DNA of 64,000 nt from the NCBI RefSeq assembly GCF_963676855.1, contig NZ_OY781460.1, positions 1,349,501-1,413,500 of the forward strand, written 5' to 3'. The stretch is from an uncultured Anaeromusa sp. (GTDB taxonomy: Bacteria; Bacillota; Negativicutes; Anaeromusales; Anaeromusaceae). Under the pieces are notes generated by a model. It was not told the DNA's origin, did not search any database, and saw nothing but the letters and a program-made list of their open reading frames with translations. Position numbers and translations under genes: made by a program. Position 1 is the stretch's first letter; the number at the start of each line of letters is the position of its first letter. This document shows, one piece after another, positions 10,299 through 18,008 of this stretch.

Positions 10299-12206
10299 AT
10301 GTCTTGTCATAACAAGAGCTGCTGCCACGAAAAGGAAAATAACGTCTCAGGACAAAAGCATTGTGGGCTGGGACACACTTCGCTAGAAGGCGTGGTGCCG
10401 TCAGGCGCCAGAAAGATTGTCTTAGTGGGCAACCCGAATGTGGGTAAATCGGTATTCTTTAATTATTTGACCGGTTTGTATGTGGATGTGTCGAACTTTC
10501 CAGGTACGACGGTGGATATTTCCTATGGGAAACTGGGAGAAGATGTTGTGATTGACACTCCCGGCGTATATGGAATTTCTTCTTTTAATGATGAAGAGCG
10601 CGTGGCCAGGGATGTGATTCTTTCAGCTGATTTGATTGTGAACGTAGTGGATGCGGTTCACTTGGAGCGAGACTTGTTTTTGACGCTGCAGGTGATTGAT
10701 GCAGGCATTCCGGTACTAGTAGCATTGAATATGGTGGATGACGCCGCACAAAAGGGAATCTTGGTAGATGCGCACCTGTTGGAGCATTTGCTAGGCGTTC
10801 CGGTAGTTTCTACAGTAGCCGTCAAGGGACAGGGGTTAGAACAGGTGCGAGGGCGTTTGGACGAGGCTAGGACGGGGCTTGTGCCAGCACCGTTGCAACG
10901 AGAATTGAAAGAGACTTTGAATCGCATTGGCAGTCAGGCGGAGGCTCTTTTGGTGTTGGAAGGAGATCCTCATGTAGCGGAGCGCCATGGTATTGCGACT
11001 GGTGATCGTCGTGAGGCTATCTATAGCGACCGCCGTAATCGTGTTAATGATCTGGTTTGCCATGTGTTGAGTGAGACACAGCAAGGTGTTGACTTTGCTA
11101 CTCGTTTAGGGCGGTGGATGCTGCGACCGGCGACAGGGGTGCCATTTTTTCTGTTGGCTGTTTCCTTGATGTTCTATTTCATCGGCGTTTTTGTGGCCCA
11201 AGATGTGGTTGGTTTTACGGAAGAGACGTTGATGCAAGGCTATTATGAGCCGATGATTCGAGGGCTGATTGGACGGTATGTGGTTGAAGAATCGGTGCTG
11301 GGAGCATTTTTGATCGGCGAATTCGGACTTATGACGATGACTGTCACGTATGTGTTGGGTCTTTTATTGCCTCTGGTTGTGGCATTTTATTTTATGCTTT
11401 CTATTATGGAGGATTCAGGTTATTTGCCGCGCTTGGCTACCTTGGTGGATCGGATGATGAATTTGATTGGCCTTAATGGACGGGCGATTATTCCTATGAT
11501 CCTCGGTTTTGGCTGCATTACGATGGCTACGATTACGACGAGGCTACTGGGCTCGGAACGGGAAAGAACCATCGCGACGGCGCTCTTGGGACTGGCTATT
11601 CCTTGTTCGGCGCAGCTGGGCGTTATTGTGGGGCTCTTGTCCGGCATTGGCGCCTACTATACGACCTTGTACGTGGGCATTTTGGTGCTGGTGCTGGGCG
11701 TGACTGGTCGGGTACTTAGCCGGGTATTGCCAGGAGAAACCAGCGATCTTCTTATCGATTTGCCGCCTCTTCGGCTGCCTCGTTTAGAAAATGTCTTAAA
11801 AAAAATGGCCACTAAGTCGTATGCATTCTTAAAGGAAGCGGCTCCCTTATTTGCAGTAGGGGCGCTGATTATTACGACGTTACAAGTGACTGGCCTTTTG
11901 GAAACTATTCAGGATGTGTTGGCGCCTGTAACCGTAGGCATGCTGAAGCTGCCTCGGGAATCGGCAACCATTTTTATCATGGGTATGATTCGGCGTGATT
12001 TTGGTGCTGCCGGGTTGACGGATATGGCGATTTCGCCGGAGCAGATGCTGGTTTCTTTAGTGACAATCACTTTGTTTGTACCCTGTATTGCTTCCGTGCT
12101 GGTGATGTTTAAAGAGCGCGGTCGGGTCGAAGGCACGATTATTTGGCTGGGTTCGTGGGTCGCGGCCTTTGCGGTAGGCGGCTTGGTTGCTGCGGTGCTG
12201 CTCTAA
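10299..12206 (+). CDS. feoB: Ferrous iron transporter FeoB
   Basis: 635-residue Fe(II) transporter. A Cys/His-rich N-terminal extension (residues 1-30, SCHNKSCCH) precedes the G domain: G1 GNPNVGKS (44-51), DTPG (G3) and NMVD (G4, NxxD). The membrane part has two Gate-type repeats and conserved Cys-containing segments (GFGCITMATITT, IPCSAQLGV, VPCIASVLVMF). The Cys-rich N-terminal extension is unusual and echoes the Cys-rich protein encoded next. Co-transcribed with feoA, 21 bases apart, under Fur-like boxes, so it is expected to be induced by iron limitation. Confidence 0.95.
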   Translation: MSCHNKSCCHEKENNVSGQKHCGLGHTSLEGVVPSGARKIVLVGNPNVGKSVFFNYLTGLYVDVSNFPGTTVDISYGKLGEDVVIDTPGVYGISSFNDEERVARDVILSADLIVNVVDAVHLERDLFLTLQVIDAGIPVLVALNMVDDAAQKGILVDAHLLEHLLGVPVVSTVAVKGQGLEQVRGRLDEARTGLVPAPLQRELKETLNRIGSQAEALLVLEGDPHVAERHGIATGDRREAIYSDRRNRVNDLVCHVLSETQQGVDFATRLGRWMLRPATGVPFFLLAVSLMFYFIGVFVAQDVVGFTEETLMQGYYEPMIRGLIGRYVVEESVLGAFLIGEFGLMTMTVTYVLGLLLPLVVAFYFMLSIMEDSGYLPRLATLVDRMMNLIGLNGRAIIPMILGFGCITMATITTRLLGSERERTIATALLGLAIPCSAQLGVIVGLLSGIGAYYTTLYVGILVLVLGVTGRVLSRVLPGETSDLLIDLPPLRLPRLENVLKKMATKSYAFLKEAAPLFAVGALIITTLQVTGLLETIQDVLAPVTVGMLKLPRESATIFIMGMIRRDFGAAGLTDMAISPEQMLVSLVTITLFVPCIASVLVMFKERGRVEGTIIWLGSWVAAFAVGGLVAAVLL

Positions 12207-12224
12207 GAATGGAGGCTGATATAT

Positions 12225-12374
12225 ATGAAGCAATGTCCAACGTGCGCTTTTCCTCTTGCCGCTCAGGTCGGGCTGCGCTGTCCTCGCTGTAGGACTCTGT
12301 TGGTGACGCCTTGCTGTGGTTCTTGTTCTAAATGTCGGCAGAAAGAGGACTGCAAGAAAAACGGTAAAGCCTAA
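12225..12374 (+). CDS. Small Cys-rich zinc-ribbon-like protein downstream of feoB
   Basis: 49 residues with ten cysteines, starting MKQCPTCAFPL and arranged as CPTC, CPRC, CCGSCSKC and a late Cys. The paired CxxC motifs imply a zinc ribbon or metal-binding knuckle. No membrane segment, so it is not the usual single-pass FeoB-associated Cys-rich protein. It starts 18 bases after feoB, with GGAGG at 12211-12215, and is closed by the operon terminator, so it is very likely the third feo gene. Role in iron handling or FeoB assembly is inference. Confidence 0.75.
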   Translation: MKQCPTCAFPLAAQVGLRCPRCRTLLVTPCCGSCSKCRQKEDCKKNGKA

Positions 12375-12413
12375 GCGAGTAGTATATAAGTATAGGAAAA
12401 TTAAATGGTATGG

Positions 12414-12452
12414 AAAGAATTGTCTTTTGATGAATAAAGGCAATTCTTTTTT
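12414..12452 (+). terminator. Terminator of the feo operon
   Basis: Stem AAAGAATTG (12414-12422) with CAATTCTTT (12441-12449), an additional CTTT/AAAG inner pairing, and a T-run that continues to 12452. Confidence 0.82.
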
Positions 12453-12517
12453 TATATCGTTTTACAGGTATAATACAGTATTCTTTCAAGAAAAGTGTAT
12501 ACAATGATATTGTTTTC

Positions 12518-12557
12518 ACTTTATAAAGTTGAATAATAGTTTTAAAAGTAGTATAAT
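12518..12557 (+). promoter_or_regulatory. Hydrogenase promoter with a palindromic operator
   Basis: TTGAAT (12529-12534) and TATAAT (12552-12557) are separated by 17 bases. A perfect 12-bp palindrome ACTTTATAAAGT (12518-12529) abuts and overlaps the -35 box, a position typical of a repressor or redox-regulator operator. The regulator is unknown; the site does not match the Rex consensus well. Confidence 0.6.
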
Positions 12558-12605
12558 ACGGACAATATAAAACATTCTATAATTTGTGCAAAGGAGCGGC
12601 AGAAA

Positions 12606-14117
12606 ATGGGCGCAAAAAATAGCACTTCCATTTCAAGACGAAATTTTTTACGCCTCTGTGGGGTGGGGGTAACTGCTGGAGCGCTAGGAAGCGCCGGTTG
12701 CGGCCACGAAACGGTAAGCGGACGAGGCTGGCTGCCGGCGCAGTATCGGCAGCCAGCGACCACTTTGGCGGCGTTGCGGGGCCGGGTGTCCTTGGAAGAA
12801 GATGACCCGGCCTTATGCCGTGATGATCGCAAATGCATTCTTTGCGGCCAATGTCTGCAGGTCTGTCGGGATGTGCAGACTGTATATGGTCAATACGATC
12901 TGCCTGTGCGTGATGCGGCTATTTGCGTGCATTGCGGTCAATGCGCCCTTTTTTGTCCGACTGGTGCTATCCGGGAAAAAGATGATACAAAGCGCGTCCA
13001 AGAAGCGCTGGCGGATAAAAGACGGCAAACTGTGATTCAATTGGCACCGGCGACGCGCGTGTCGCTTGGTGAAGCCTTCGGCCTTGCGCCGGGGAGTATT
13101 ACAGCGCAGCAGCATGTGGCGGCGTGGCGGCAGGGCGGCGCGGCGGCGGTGTTTGATACAGCGTTTGCCGCAGACGTGACGGTGTGGGAAGAGGCGGCGG
13201 AGTTCCAGCAACGTTGGGCAAAAGGTTCGTTGCCGCATTTTACATCGTGCTGTCCGGCGTGGGTGAAGTTTTGTGAGTATTTCTACCCCCAGTGGCTGCC
13301 CCGGTTGTCTACGGTCAAATCGCCGCAGCAGATATTAGGAACCTTGCTCAAGTCTGAGTATGGACAAAACTATGGCCTGCGGCCTAAGGATATTTTCTCG
13401 GTAGCCGTAATGCCTTGTACTGCGAAAAAGTTTGAATGCTTGCGCCAAAAAGAAACCTCCGGATTGCAGGCGGTAGACGCCGTGCTGACTGTGCGAGAAG
13501 CAGCGGCGTTGTTCCAGCGGCAGGGAGTAGCTGTGCCTACATTAGCGCCTGCTGAATTTGATGCTCCCTTTGGTGTCGCCAGCGGCGGCGGCCGTATTTT
13601 TGGCGCTCGAGGCGGCGTGAGTGAAGCCGTGGCGCGCAGTCTCTGGCGGCAGCAGCAAGGAGCGGACTTGCCTGCAGAAGCCTTACAGTGGCGCCAGCGG
13701 GAAGAGTTGAAAGGACTGCGAGAGACAGAACTGGCTCTGCCGAATGGAACGATTCGGCTCGCTGCGGCACAAGGTCTGGGGCAAGCGCGAGCCATGATGG
13801 AGGCGCTGCAACGCGGTCAAGGAAGCTGGGACTTTATTGAGGTAATGGCTTGCCCTGGAGGCTGTGTTGGGGGCGGCGGTCAGCCGTTGAGCCAATTGCC
13901 TCCTACCGAAGAAGGGCGACAGGCGCGCATCGCCGCTATGCGGGCGCAGGATAGGCAGGATCTGCGTTCCAGTCATGAAAGCCGGGAGGCCCGGAACGTA
14001 TATGAGACCTTTTTAGGCGAACCCTGCGGCGAAAAAGCGGAAGCGTTGCTGCATACCTCGTTTCAAGATCGACATCAGGCTTTTGTTGCTAAGGCGCAGC
14101 CGGAAAGGAGGATGTGA
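12606..14117 (+). CDS. Tat-exported [FeFe]-hydrogenase catalytic subunit
   Basis: 503 residues. The N-terminus carries a twin-arginine signal (SRRNFLRLCGVGVTAGALG, near residues 10-28). Two [4Fe-4S] ferredoxin motifs follow (CILCGQCLQVC and CVHCGQCALFC). The three H-cluster motifs are intact: L1 TSCCPAWVKFCEYFYP, L2 MPCTAKKFE and L3 EVMACPGGCVGGGGQP. It should catalyse H2 oxidation or evolution at an H-cluster. The Tat signal implies export fully folded with its cofactor. The next two genes encode its electron-transfer and membrane partners. No HydE/F/G maturases are in this window, so they must be elsewhere. AAAGGAG lies just upstream of the ATG. Confidence 0.93.
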   Translation: MGAKNSTSISRRNFLRLCGVGVTAGALGSAGCGHETVSGRGWLPAQYRQPATTLAALRGRVSLEEDDPALCRDDRKCILCGQCLQVCRDVQTVYGQYDLPVRDAAICVHCGQCALFCPTGAIREKDDTKRVQEALADKRRQTVIQLAPATRVSLGEAFGLAPGSITAQQHVAAWRQGGAAAVFDTAFAADVTVWEEAAEFQQRWAKGSLPHFTSCCPAWVKFCEYFYPQWLPRLSTVKSPQQILGTLLKSEYGQNYGLRPKDIFSVAVMPCTAKKFECLRQKETSGLQAVDAVLTVREAAALFQRQGVAVPTLAPAEFDAPFGVASGGGRIFGARGGVSEAVARSLWRQQQGADLPAEALQWRQREELKGLRETELALPNGTIRLAAAQGLGQARAMMEALQRGQGSWDFIEVMACPGGCVGGGGQPLSQLPPTEEGRQARIAAMRAQDRQDLRSSHESREARNVYETFLGEPCGEKAEALLHTSFQDRHQAFVAKAQPERRM

Positions 14118-14896
14118 TGCCGAAAAGCGTATTGGTAGACGTGACGCGCTGTATTGGCTGCGGAGCCTGCACGGTGGCGTGCAAGCTGTGGAATGGCCTG
14201 GCTTATGATGAGCAGGTTCCCCATAGCGGCTCTAAGGCGCAGTTGAACGAACGCAATTGGACGATTTTGGAGAAACGCCAGGTAACTGGAAACCAGCGGC
14301 GGTATGTGAAAAAACAGTGTATGCATTGCCTGGAACCGGCGTGCGTGTCGGCCTGCTTTTCTAAAGCGTTGCAGCGGGATGAGCGTGGCGCGGTTATCTA
14401 TCAGCCGGAGTTGTGCGTAGGCTGTCGGTATTGTATGGTGGCCTGTCCTTTTGAAGTGCCCAAGTATGAGTGGGGCAAGCAAATTCCGCTGGTGGCTAAG
14501 TGCCAGTTTTGTTCGTCTAAGCTAGCTGCGGGAGAGGCGCCTGCTTGTACCGGCGCTTGTCCGACCCAGGCTCTCTTATACGGAGAGCGCTCAGAGTTGT
14601 TGGCTGAGGCGCATCGTCGCTTGCAAAATGGTTCTTATGTGCATCAGGTATATGGTGAAAAGGAAATCGGCGGTACCTCCTGGCTATATCTTTCGGATGT
14701 ACCTTTTGCGCAGCTTGGCTTTCCGGAAAAGCTGGGCGAAAAAAGCTTGCCTGCGTATACAAAGGGATTTTTGTCGCAGACGCCATGGCTGGCTGTAGGC
14801 TGGGGCGGCTTTTTGGTAGGCATGTCCTGGTATACGCGGCGTCGGCGGCGTCTGAAAAACGAAGACAAGGAAGGCGGCGAAGAAGATGAAAGTTAA
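14117..14896 (+). CDS. Four-cluster ferredoxin subunit of the membrane hydrogenase (HybA/NrfC-like)
   Basis: 259 residues with four cysteine clusters (CIGCGACTVAC, CMHCLEPACVSAC, CVGCRYCMVACPFE, and CQFC with CTGACPTQA), the pattern of HybA/NrfC/DmsB-type electron wires. There is no own signal peptide, but a C-terminal membrane segment (TPWLAVGWGGFLVGMSWY) ends in RRRRRLK, which fits a tail anchored with its C-terminus inside. It may be carried through Tat by the hydrogenase subunit. ATG at 14117 overlaps the hydrogenase TGA by one base and has GGAGG at 14107-14111. It should pass electrons between hydrogenase and the NrfD anchor. Confidence 0.88.
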   Translation: MPKSVLVDVTRCIGCGACTVACKLWNGLAYDEQVPHSGSKAQLNERNWTILEKRQVTGNQRRYVKKQCMHCLEPACVSACFSKALQRDERGAVIYQPELCVGCRYCMVACPFEVPKYEWGKQIPLVAKCQFCSSKLAAGEAPACTGACPTQALLYGERSELLAEAHRRLQNGSYVHQVYGEKEIGGTSWLYLSDVPFAQLGFPEKLGEKSLPAYTKGFLSQTPWLAVGWGGFLVGMSWYTRRRRRLKNEDKEGGEEDES

Positions 14897-16070
14897 CTTG
14901 TTTGGCTGGAATTTTACAGTGACGCCTGCACGGTACTTCCTGACAGCGGTGGCGCTGCTTGGAATTATTGTCATTGTCTTTCGGCTGGTTACGGGCATGG
15001 GCGCTGTGACGAATTTAAGCGATGAGTGGCCGTGGGGGCTTTGGATCGCTTTTGACGTTCTCACCGGCGTTGCTTTGGCTGGCGGCGGTTATTCGACGGC
15101 GCTGATTGTGCATATTTTGCATCAGGACCGTTACTATCCCGTGGCCCGGGGGGCCATGTTGACGTCTCTTTTAGGCTATCTGCTGGTTATGGCTGGTCTC
15201 TTTTTGGATATCGGCCAATGGTTTAATTTCTGGCGGCCTTTTGTTTCATGGGGCCATGCATCGGTACTGTTTGAAGTTTTTTGGTGTGTGTCCATTTATA
15301 CAAGCATTCAATTTTTGGAATTTGGTGAGGTTGTTACAGAACGTATCGGCCAGAAATGGCATATGTATTTTAAAAAGATGATTCCTGTGCTCATGATTAT
15401 TGGAGTTGTACTGCCTACGCTGCATCAATCGTCTTTAGGAGCGCTTTTTTTGATCGCTGTGCACAAGGTGTATCCTTTGTGGTGGTCCGAATGGCTGCCG
15501 GCATACTTTTTGCTGTCGTCCTTTTTTGTGGGGCCGGCGATGGTGTGCGTGGAATCCATTTTGTCTGGCCGTGTGTTTCGTCATCCGGTGCCGCTCCATG
15601 TTTTACGCGGCTTAGCCTATATTGGCGGCGTGATGATGTTCTTGTACCTTTTGCTGAAGGTGCATGACTTTACGGTGCGAGGATTATGGCCGTTGGTGTT
15701 CCAAGGAAATTTGCAGAGCTGGTTTTTCTTCTTCGAAATGGGGCTGTGTCTTTGCGTGCCCTTGGGCATTCTTTTTACCCTTTGGGGGCGGACGAAGAGC
15801 GGTCTTCTGACTTACGGCGTGCTAACCAGTCTAGGGGTCATCATGAACCGCCTGAATACGGCGATTACCGCGATGGTTATGGAAGGGAAAAGCTTGTATT
15901 TCCCATCAATCTGGGAAATTATCGTTAGTGCGGCGCTGTTGGCGATGGGCTGTTTATTGTATTGCTTTATTGTGGAGAATTTTTATATTTTGGACTATAA
16001 GCCGAAAGCGGAAAAAGAAAAGGTTCCAGTACAGCACCGTATAACAGAGGCGGAACTGGAGAATCGGTAA
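14886..16070 (+). CDS. NrfD/HybB-type integral membrane subunit
   Basis: 394 residues with about nine to ten membrane helices. The segment WPWGLWIAFDVLTGVALAGGGYSTA is characteristic of HybB/NrfD (only WPWGLWIAFDVLTG is diagnostic). Such subunits anchor periplasmic redox modules and exchange electrons with quinone; no haem-ligand pattern is required. It overlaps the ferredoxin gene by 11 bases and ends the three-gene operon, followed by a terminator at 16107-16140. Together the genes describe a quinone-linked outward-facing hydrogenase. Confidence 0.9.
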   Translation: MKVNLFGWNFTVTPARYFLTAVALLGIIVIVFRLVTGMGAVTNLSDEWPWGLWIAFDVLTGVALAGGGYSTALIVHILHQDRYYPVARGAMLTSLLGYLLVMAGLFLDIGQWFNFWRPFVSWGHASVLFEVFWCVSIYTSIQFLEFGEVVTERIGQKWHMYFKKMIPVLMIIGVVLPTLHQSSLGALFLIAVHKVYPLWWSEWLPAYFLLSSFFVGPAMVCVESILSGRVFRHPVPLHVLRGLAYIGGVMMFLYLLLKVHDFTVRGLWPLVFQGNLQSWFFFFEMGLCLCVPLGILFTLWGRTKSGLLTYGVLTSLGVIMNRLNTAITAMVMEGKSLYFPSIWEIIVSAALLAMGCLLYCFIVENFYILDYKPKAEKEKVPVQHRITEAELENR

Positions 16071-16106
16071 CTTTATTGAGAAACGCATAAGAAAGCGAAT
16101 GCAGCG

Positions 16107-16140
16107 AAAAGAGGCTCTCTCGAAGGGCCTCTTTTTAGTT
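16107..16140 (+). terminator. Terminator of the hydrogenase operon
   Basis: AAAAGAGGC (16107-16115) pairs with GCCTCTTTT (16127-16135), followed by more T residues. Confidence 0.8.
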
Positions 16141-16205
16141 TTATGACTATGAAGCTGTTCTTCTGGCAATTTTTTGCTGAGTTAGGCAAAGAAAAGGTAA
16201 TTTCC

Positions 16206-16260
16206 TTGACAGGTGGGGCGGGAAAGGAGTACACTAACAAAAAAATAGTTAACCGGTTAA
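16206..16260 (+). promoter_or_regulatory. marR promoter and palindromic operator
   Basis: TTGACA (16206-16211) and TACACT (16230-16235) with an 18-base spacer, followed by the perfect 12-bp palindrome TTAACCGGTTAA (16249-16260) around the expected transcription start. The position suits autorepression by the MarR protein encoded downstream. Confidence 0.72.
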
Positions 16261-16294
16261 GTATTTTTAAAACCGTAAAATCAGGAGGGTGTCG

Positions 16295-16741
16295 ATGGAT
16301 TTGCATGGAATTTTTCACGGTTTGCACCAAGTGGTACGCGGCATTGACAAAGGTGTCAACCAAGTATTGGCCCCTTATGGAATTTCTGCCTCGGAATGGG
16401 CGGTGCTGACGTCGCTAGACAAGTGGGGCGAGCTAACGCAAAAAGCGTTAGCTGAGTATATGCATTTAGAGGCGGCGGCGATTTCCAAGAGCGTCGCCAA
16501 GCTGGAAGCGAAAGGCCTTGTGGTGCGCAAAGAGGGCTTGGACCGCAGGGAACGCAAGGTCGCCTTGGCAGGCAAGGCAAAACAAGAATATAGCGGTTGG
16601 ATGGAATGTACAGGCAGGCATCGTCAGGCTGTACTGGCTGATTTTACGGATGCGGAACTACAGACGCTTTTGCTGGCATTACAGCGTTTGCAGCAGAATG
16701 CGGACAAGTGGAAGGATAATGAGGTGGCAGGGCATGAGTAA
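16295..16741 (+). CDS. MarR-family transcriptional regulator
   Basis: 148 residues with a winged-helix core: recognition region LTQKALAEYMHLEAAAISKSVAKLEAKGL, followed by wing VVRKEGLDRRERKVAL. Start at ATG 16295 with AGGAGGG at 16283-16289; an in-frame GTG at 16289 sits inside that ribosome site. It overlaps the downstream transporter by 8 bases. Such pairs usually have the regulator repress its own operon and release it upon binding the exported or a related compound; the palindrome upstream supports this. Confidence 0.9.
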   Translation: MDLHGIFHGLHQVVRGIDKGVNQVLAPYGISASEWAVLTSLDKWGELTQKALAEYMHLEAAAISKSVAKLEAKGLVVRKEGLDRRERKVALAGKAKQEYSGWMECTGRHRQAVLADFTDAELQTLLLALQRLQQNADKWKDNEVAGHE

Positions 16742-17933
16742 GAGTAATTCGGAACCATTGTGGACCCAACGATATATATTGACAATTCTAGGGATGCTAT
16801 TTGTTTTTGTGCCGTATTCGCTGTATTTGCCGATTATGCCTTTGTATGTATTGGAAGAATTGGGGCAGAGTGTGGAAATGGCCGGCTTAAGCAATGCCTT
16901 GTTTTTACTGGCGTCGGTCTTGTTTCGTACGCAGACGGCGGGTTTGGAAAGCCGTTTTGGACATCGCAAGGTGCTGCTGGGCAGCTCTTTTCTTTTCTTT
17001 CTCTCCCATCTTTTGTTTTTGGTGGCGGCGCAGCCGCTGTGGGTACTGTCAGTGCGCTTTTTTGGCGGAGCTTGTTTTGCCATTGCGAATACAGCTATTA
17101 TGTCCATGGGCAGCCGCTTTGTGCCGGATAGTCGCAAAGGAGAAGGAATTGCTTATTTGACTACAGTAGTGACGGCCGGCTCTGCTATTGGACCGTTTGT
17201 GGGTTTGCAATTAGAAGCTCTTTTTGGCTTTCAGGCAATTTTTCTTTTTTGCGGGCTCTCGACATTGCTTGGTTGGGCGTTGTTATTGCCAATTCGAGAA
17301 AAAACACAAGTCGCGTTTGTACAAGAGTTTACTTTTTCACCGAAGAAACTTTTGGAATGGCAGGCTATCCCGGTGTGCAGCGTTATATTGCTTGTGTCGC
17401 TTGCGTATGCAGGCGTGCTGACTTTTGCTGCGGTATACGCTAAAGAACAAGGCTTGGCTGATCTGATAGACTGGTTTTTTGTGGTCCTAGCGTTTTGGGC
17501 AGTAATGGTGCGGGTTTTCACTGGGCGTATCATGGATTTGCATGGTCCCAATGTAGTGCTCTATCCGGCATTTGCTTTGCTGGCGGCGGGGATGGTGCTT
17601 TTAGGAGCCATGCCTTCCTTGTGGGGTATGTTGGGCGCGGCGGCTTTGATTGGCGCGGGCTATGGGGTTCTTGTGCCGACAGTACAAACGATCGCTGTGC
17701 AGAAATCGCGCCCAGAGCGCGCTAGCGTAGTGACGGCAACCTATTTTACTTTTTTAGACTTGGGTCTGGCTGCGGGAGCGTATCTCCTGGGTACGCTAGT
17801 TTCCTCCATTGGTTTAGGGCACATGTATTGGCTGTTGAGCTTTTTTGTTATCGGCGTTTGGGGTGTATATGTATTGGTGCATGGCCGGCAGGTAGTAGCT
17901 CGCAAGGTTGAATTGAATAAAGAACTGTCGTGA
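16734..17933 (+). CDS. MFS transporter (drug/metabolite efflux type)
   Basis: 399 residues with 12 likely membrane helices. The loop 2-3 motif is LESRFGHRKVLLG, a form of the MFS signature GxxxDRxGRR. ATG at 16734 is chosen because it overlaps the marR end by 8 bases, as in translationally coupled pairs; the same frame is open further upstream, but that part overlaps marR. Its substrate is unknown; the adjacent MarR suggests an inducible exporter. Confidence 0.88.
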   Translation: MSKSNSEPLWTQRYILTILGMLFVFVPYSLYLPIMPLYVLEELGQSVEMAGLSNALFLLASVLFRTQTAGLESRFGHRKVLLGSSFLFFLSHLLFLVAAQPLWVLSVRFFGGACFAIANTAIMSMGSRFVPDSRKGEGIAYLTTVVTAGSAIGPFVGLQLEALFGFQAIFLFCGLSTLLGWALLLPIREKTQVAFVQEFTFSPKKLLEWQAIPVCSVILLVSLAYAGVLTFAAVYAKEQGLADLIDWFFVVLAFWAVMVRVFTGRIMDLHGPNVVLYPAFALLAAGMVLLGAMPSLWGMLGAAALIGAGYGVLVPTVQTIAVQKSRPERASVVTATYFTFLDLGLAAGAYLLGTLVSSIGLGHMYWLLSFFVIGVWGVYVLVHGRQVVARKVELNKELS

Positions 17934-18008
17934 GACGGCTGCTGCAAAGTATGGTATACTCATGTCTTGATAAGAACGTAACGTTTGAAGAAGAAGAGAG
18001 TGATTGCC

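Noticed and set aside
16518..16733. Long N-terminal extension of the MFS transporter
   Set aside because: It reads through marR in another frame; the coupled ATG at 16734 gives a normal MFS N-terminus.
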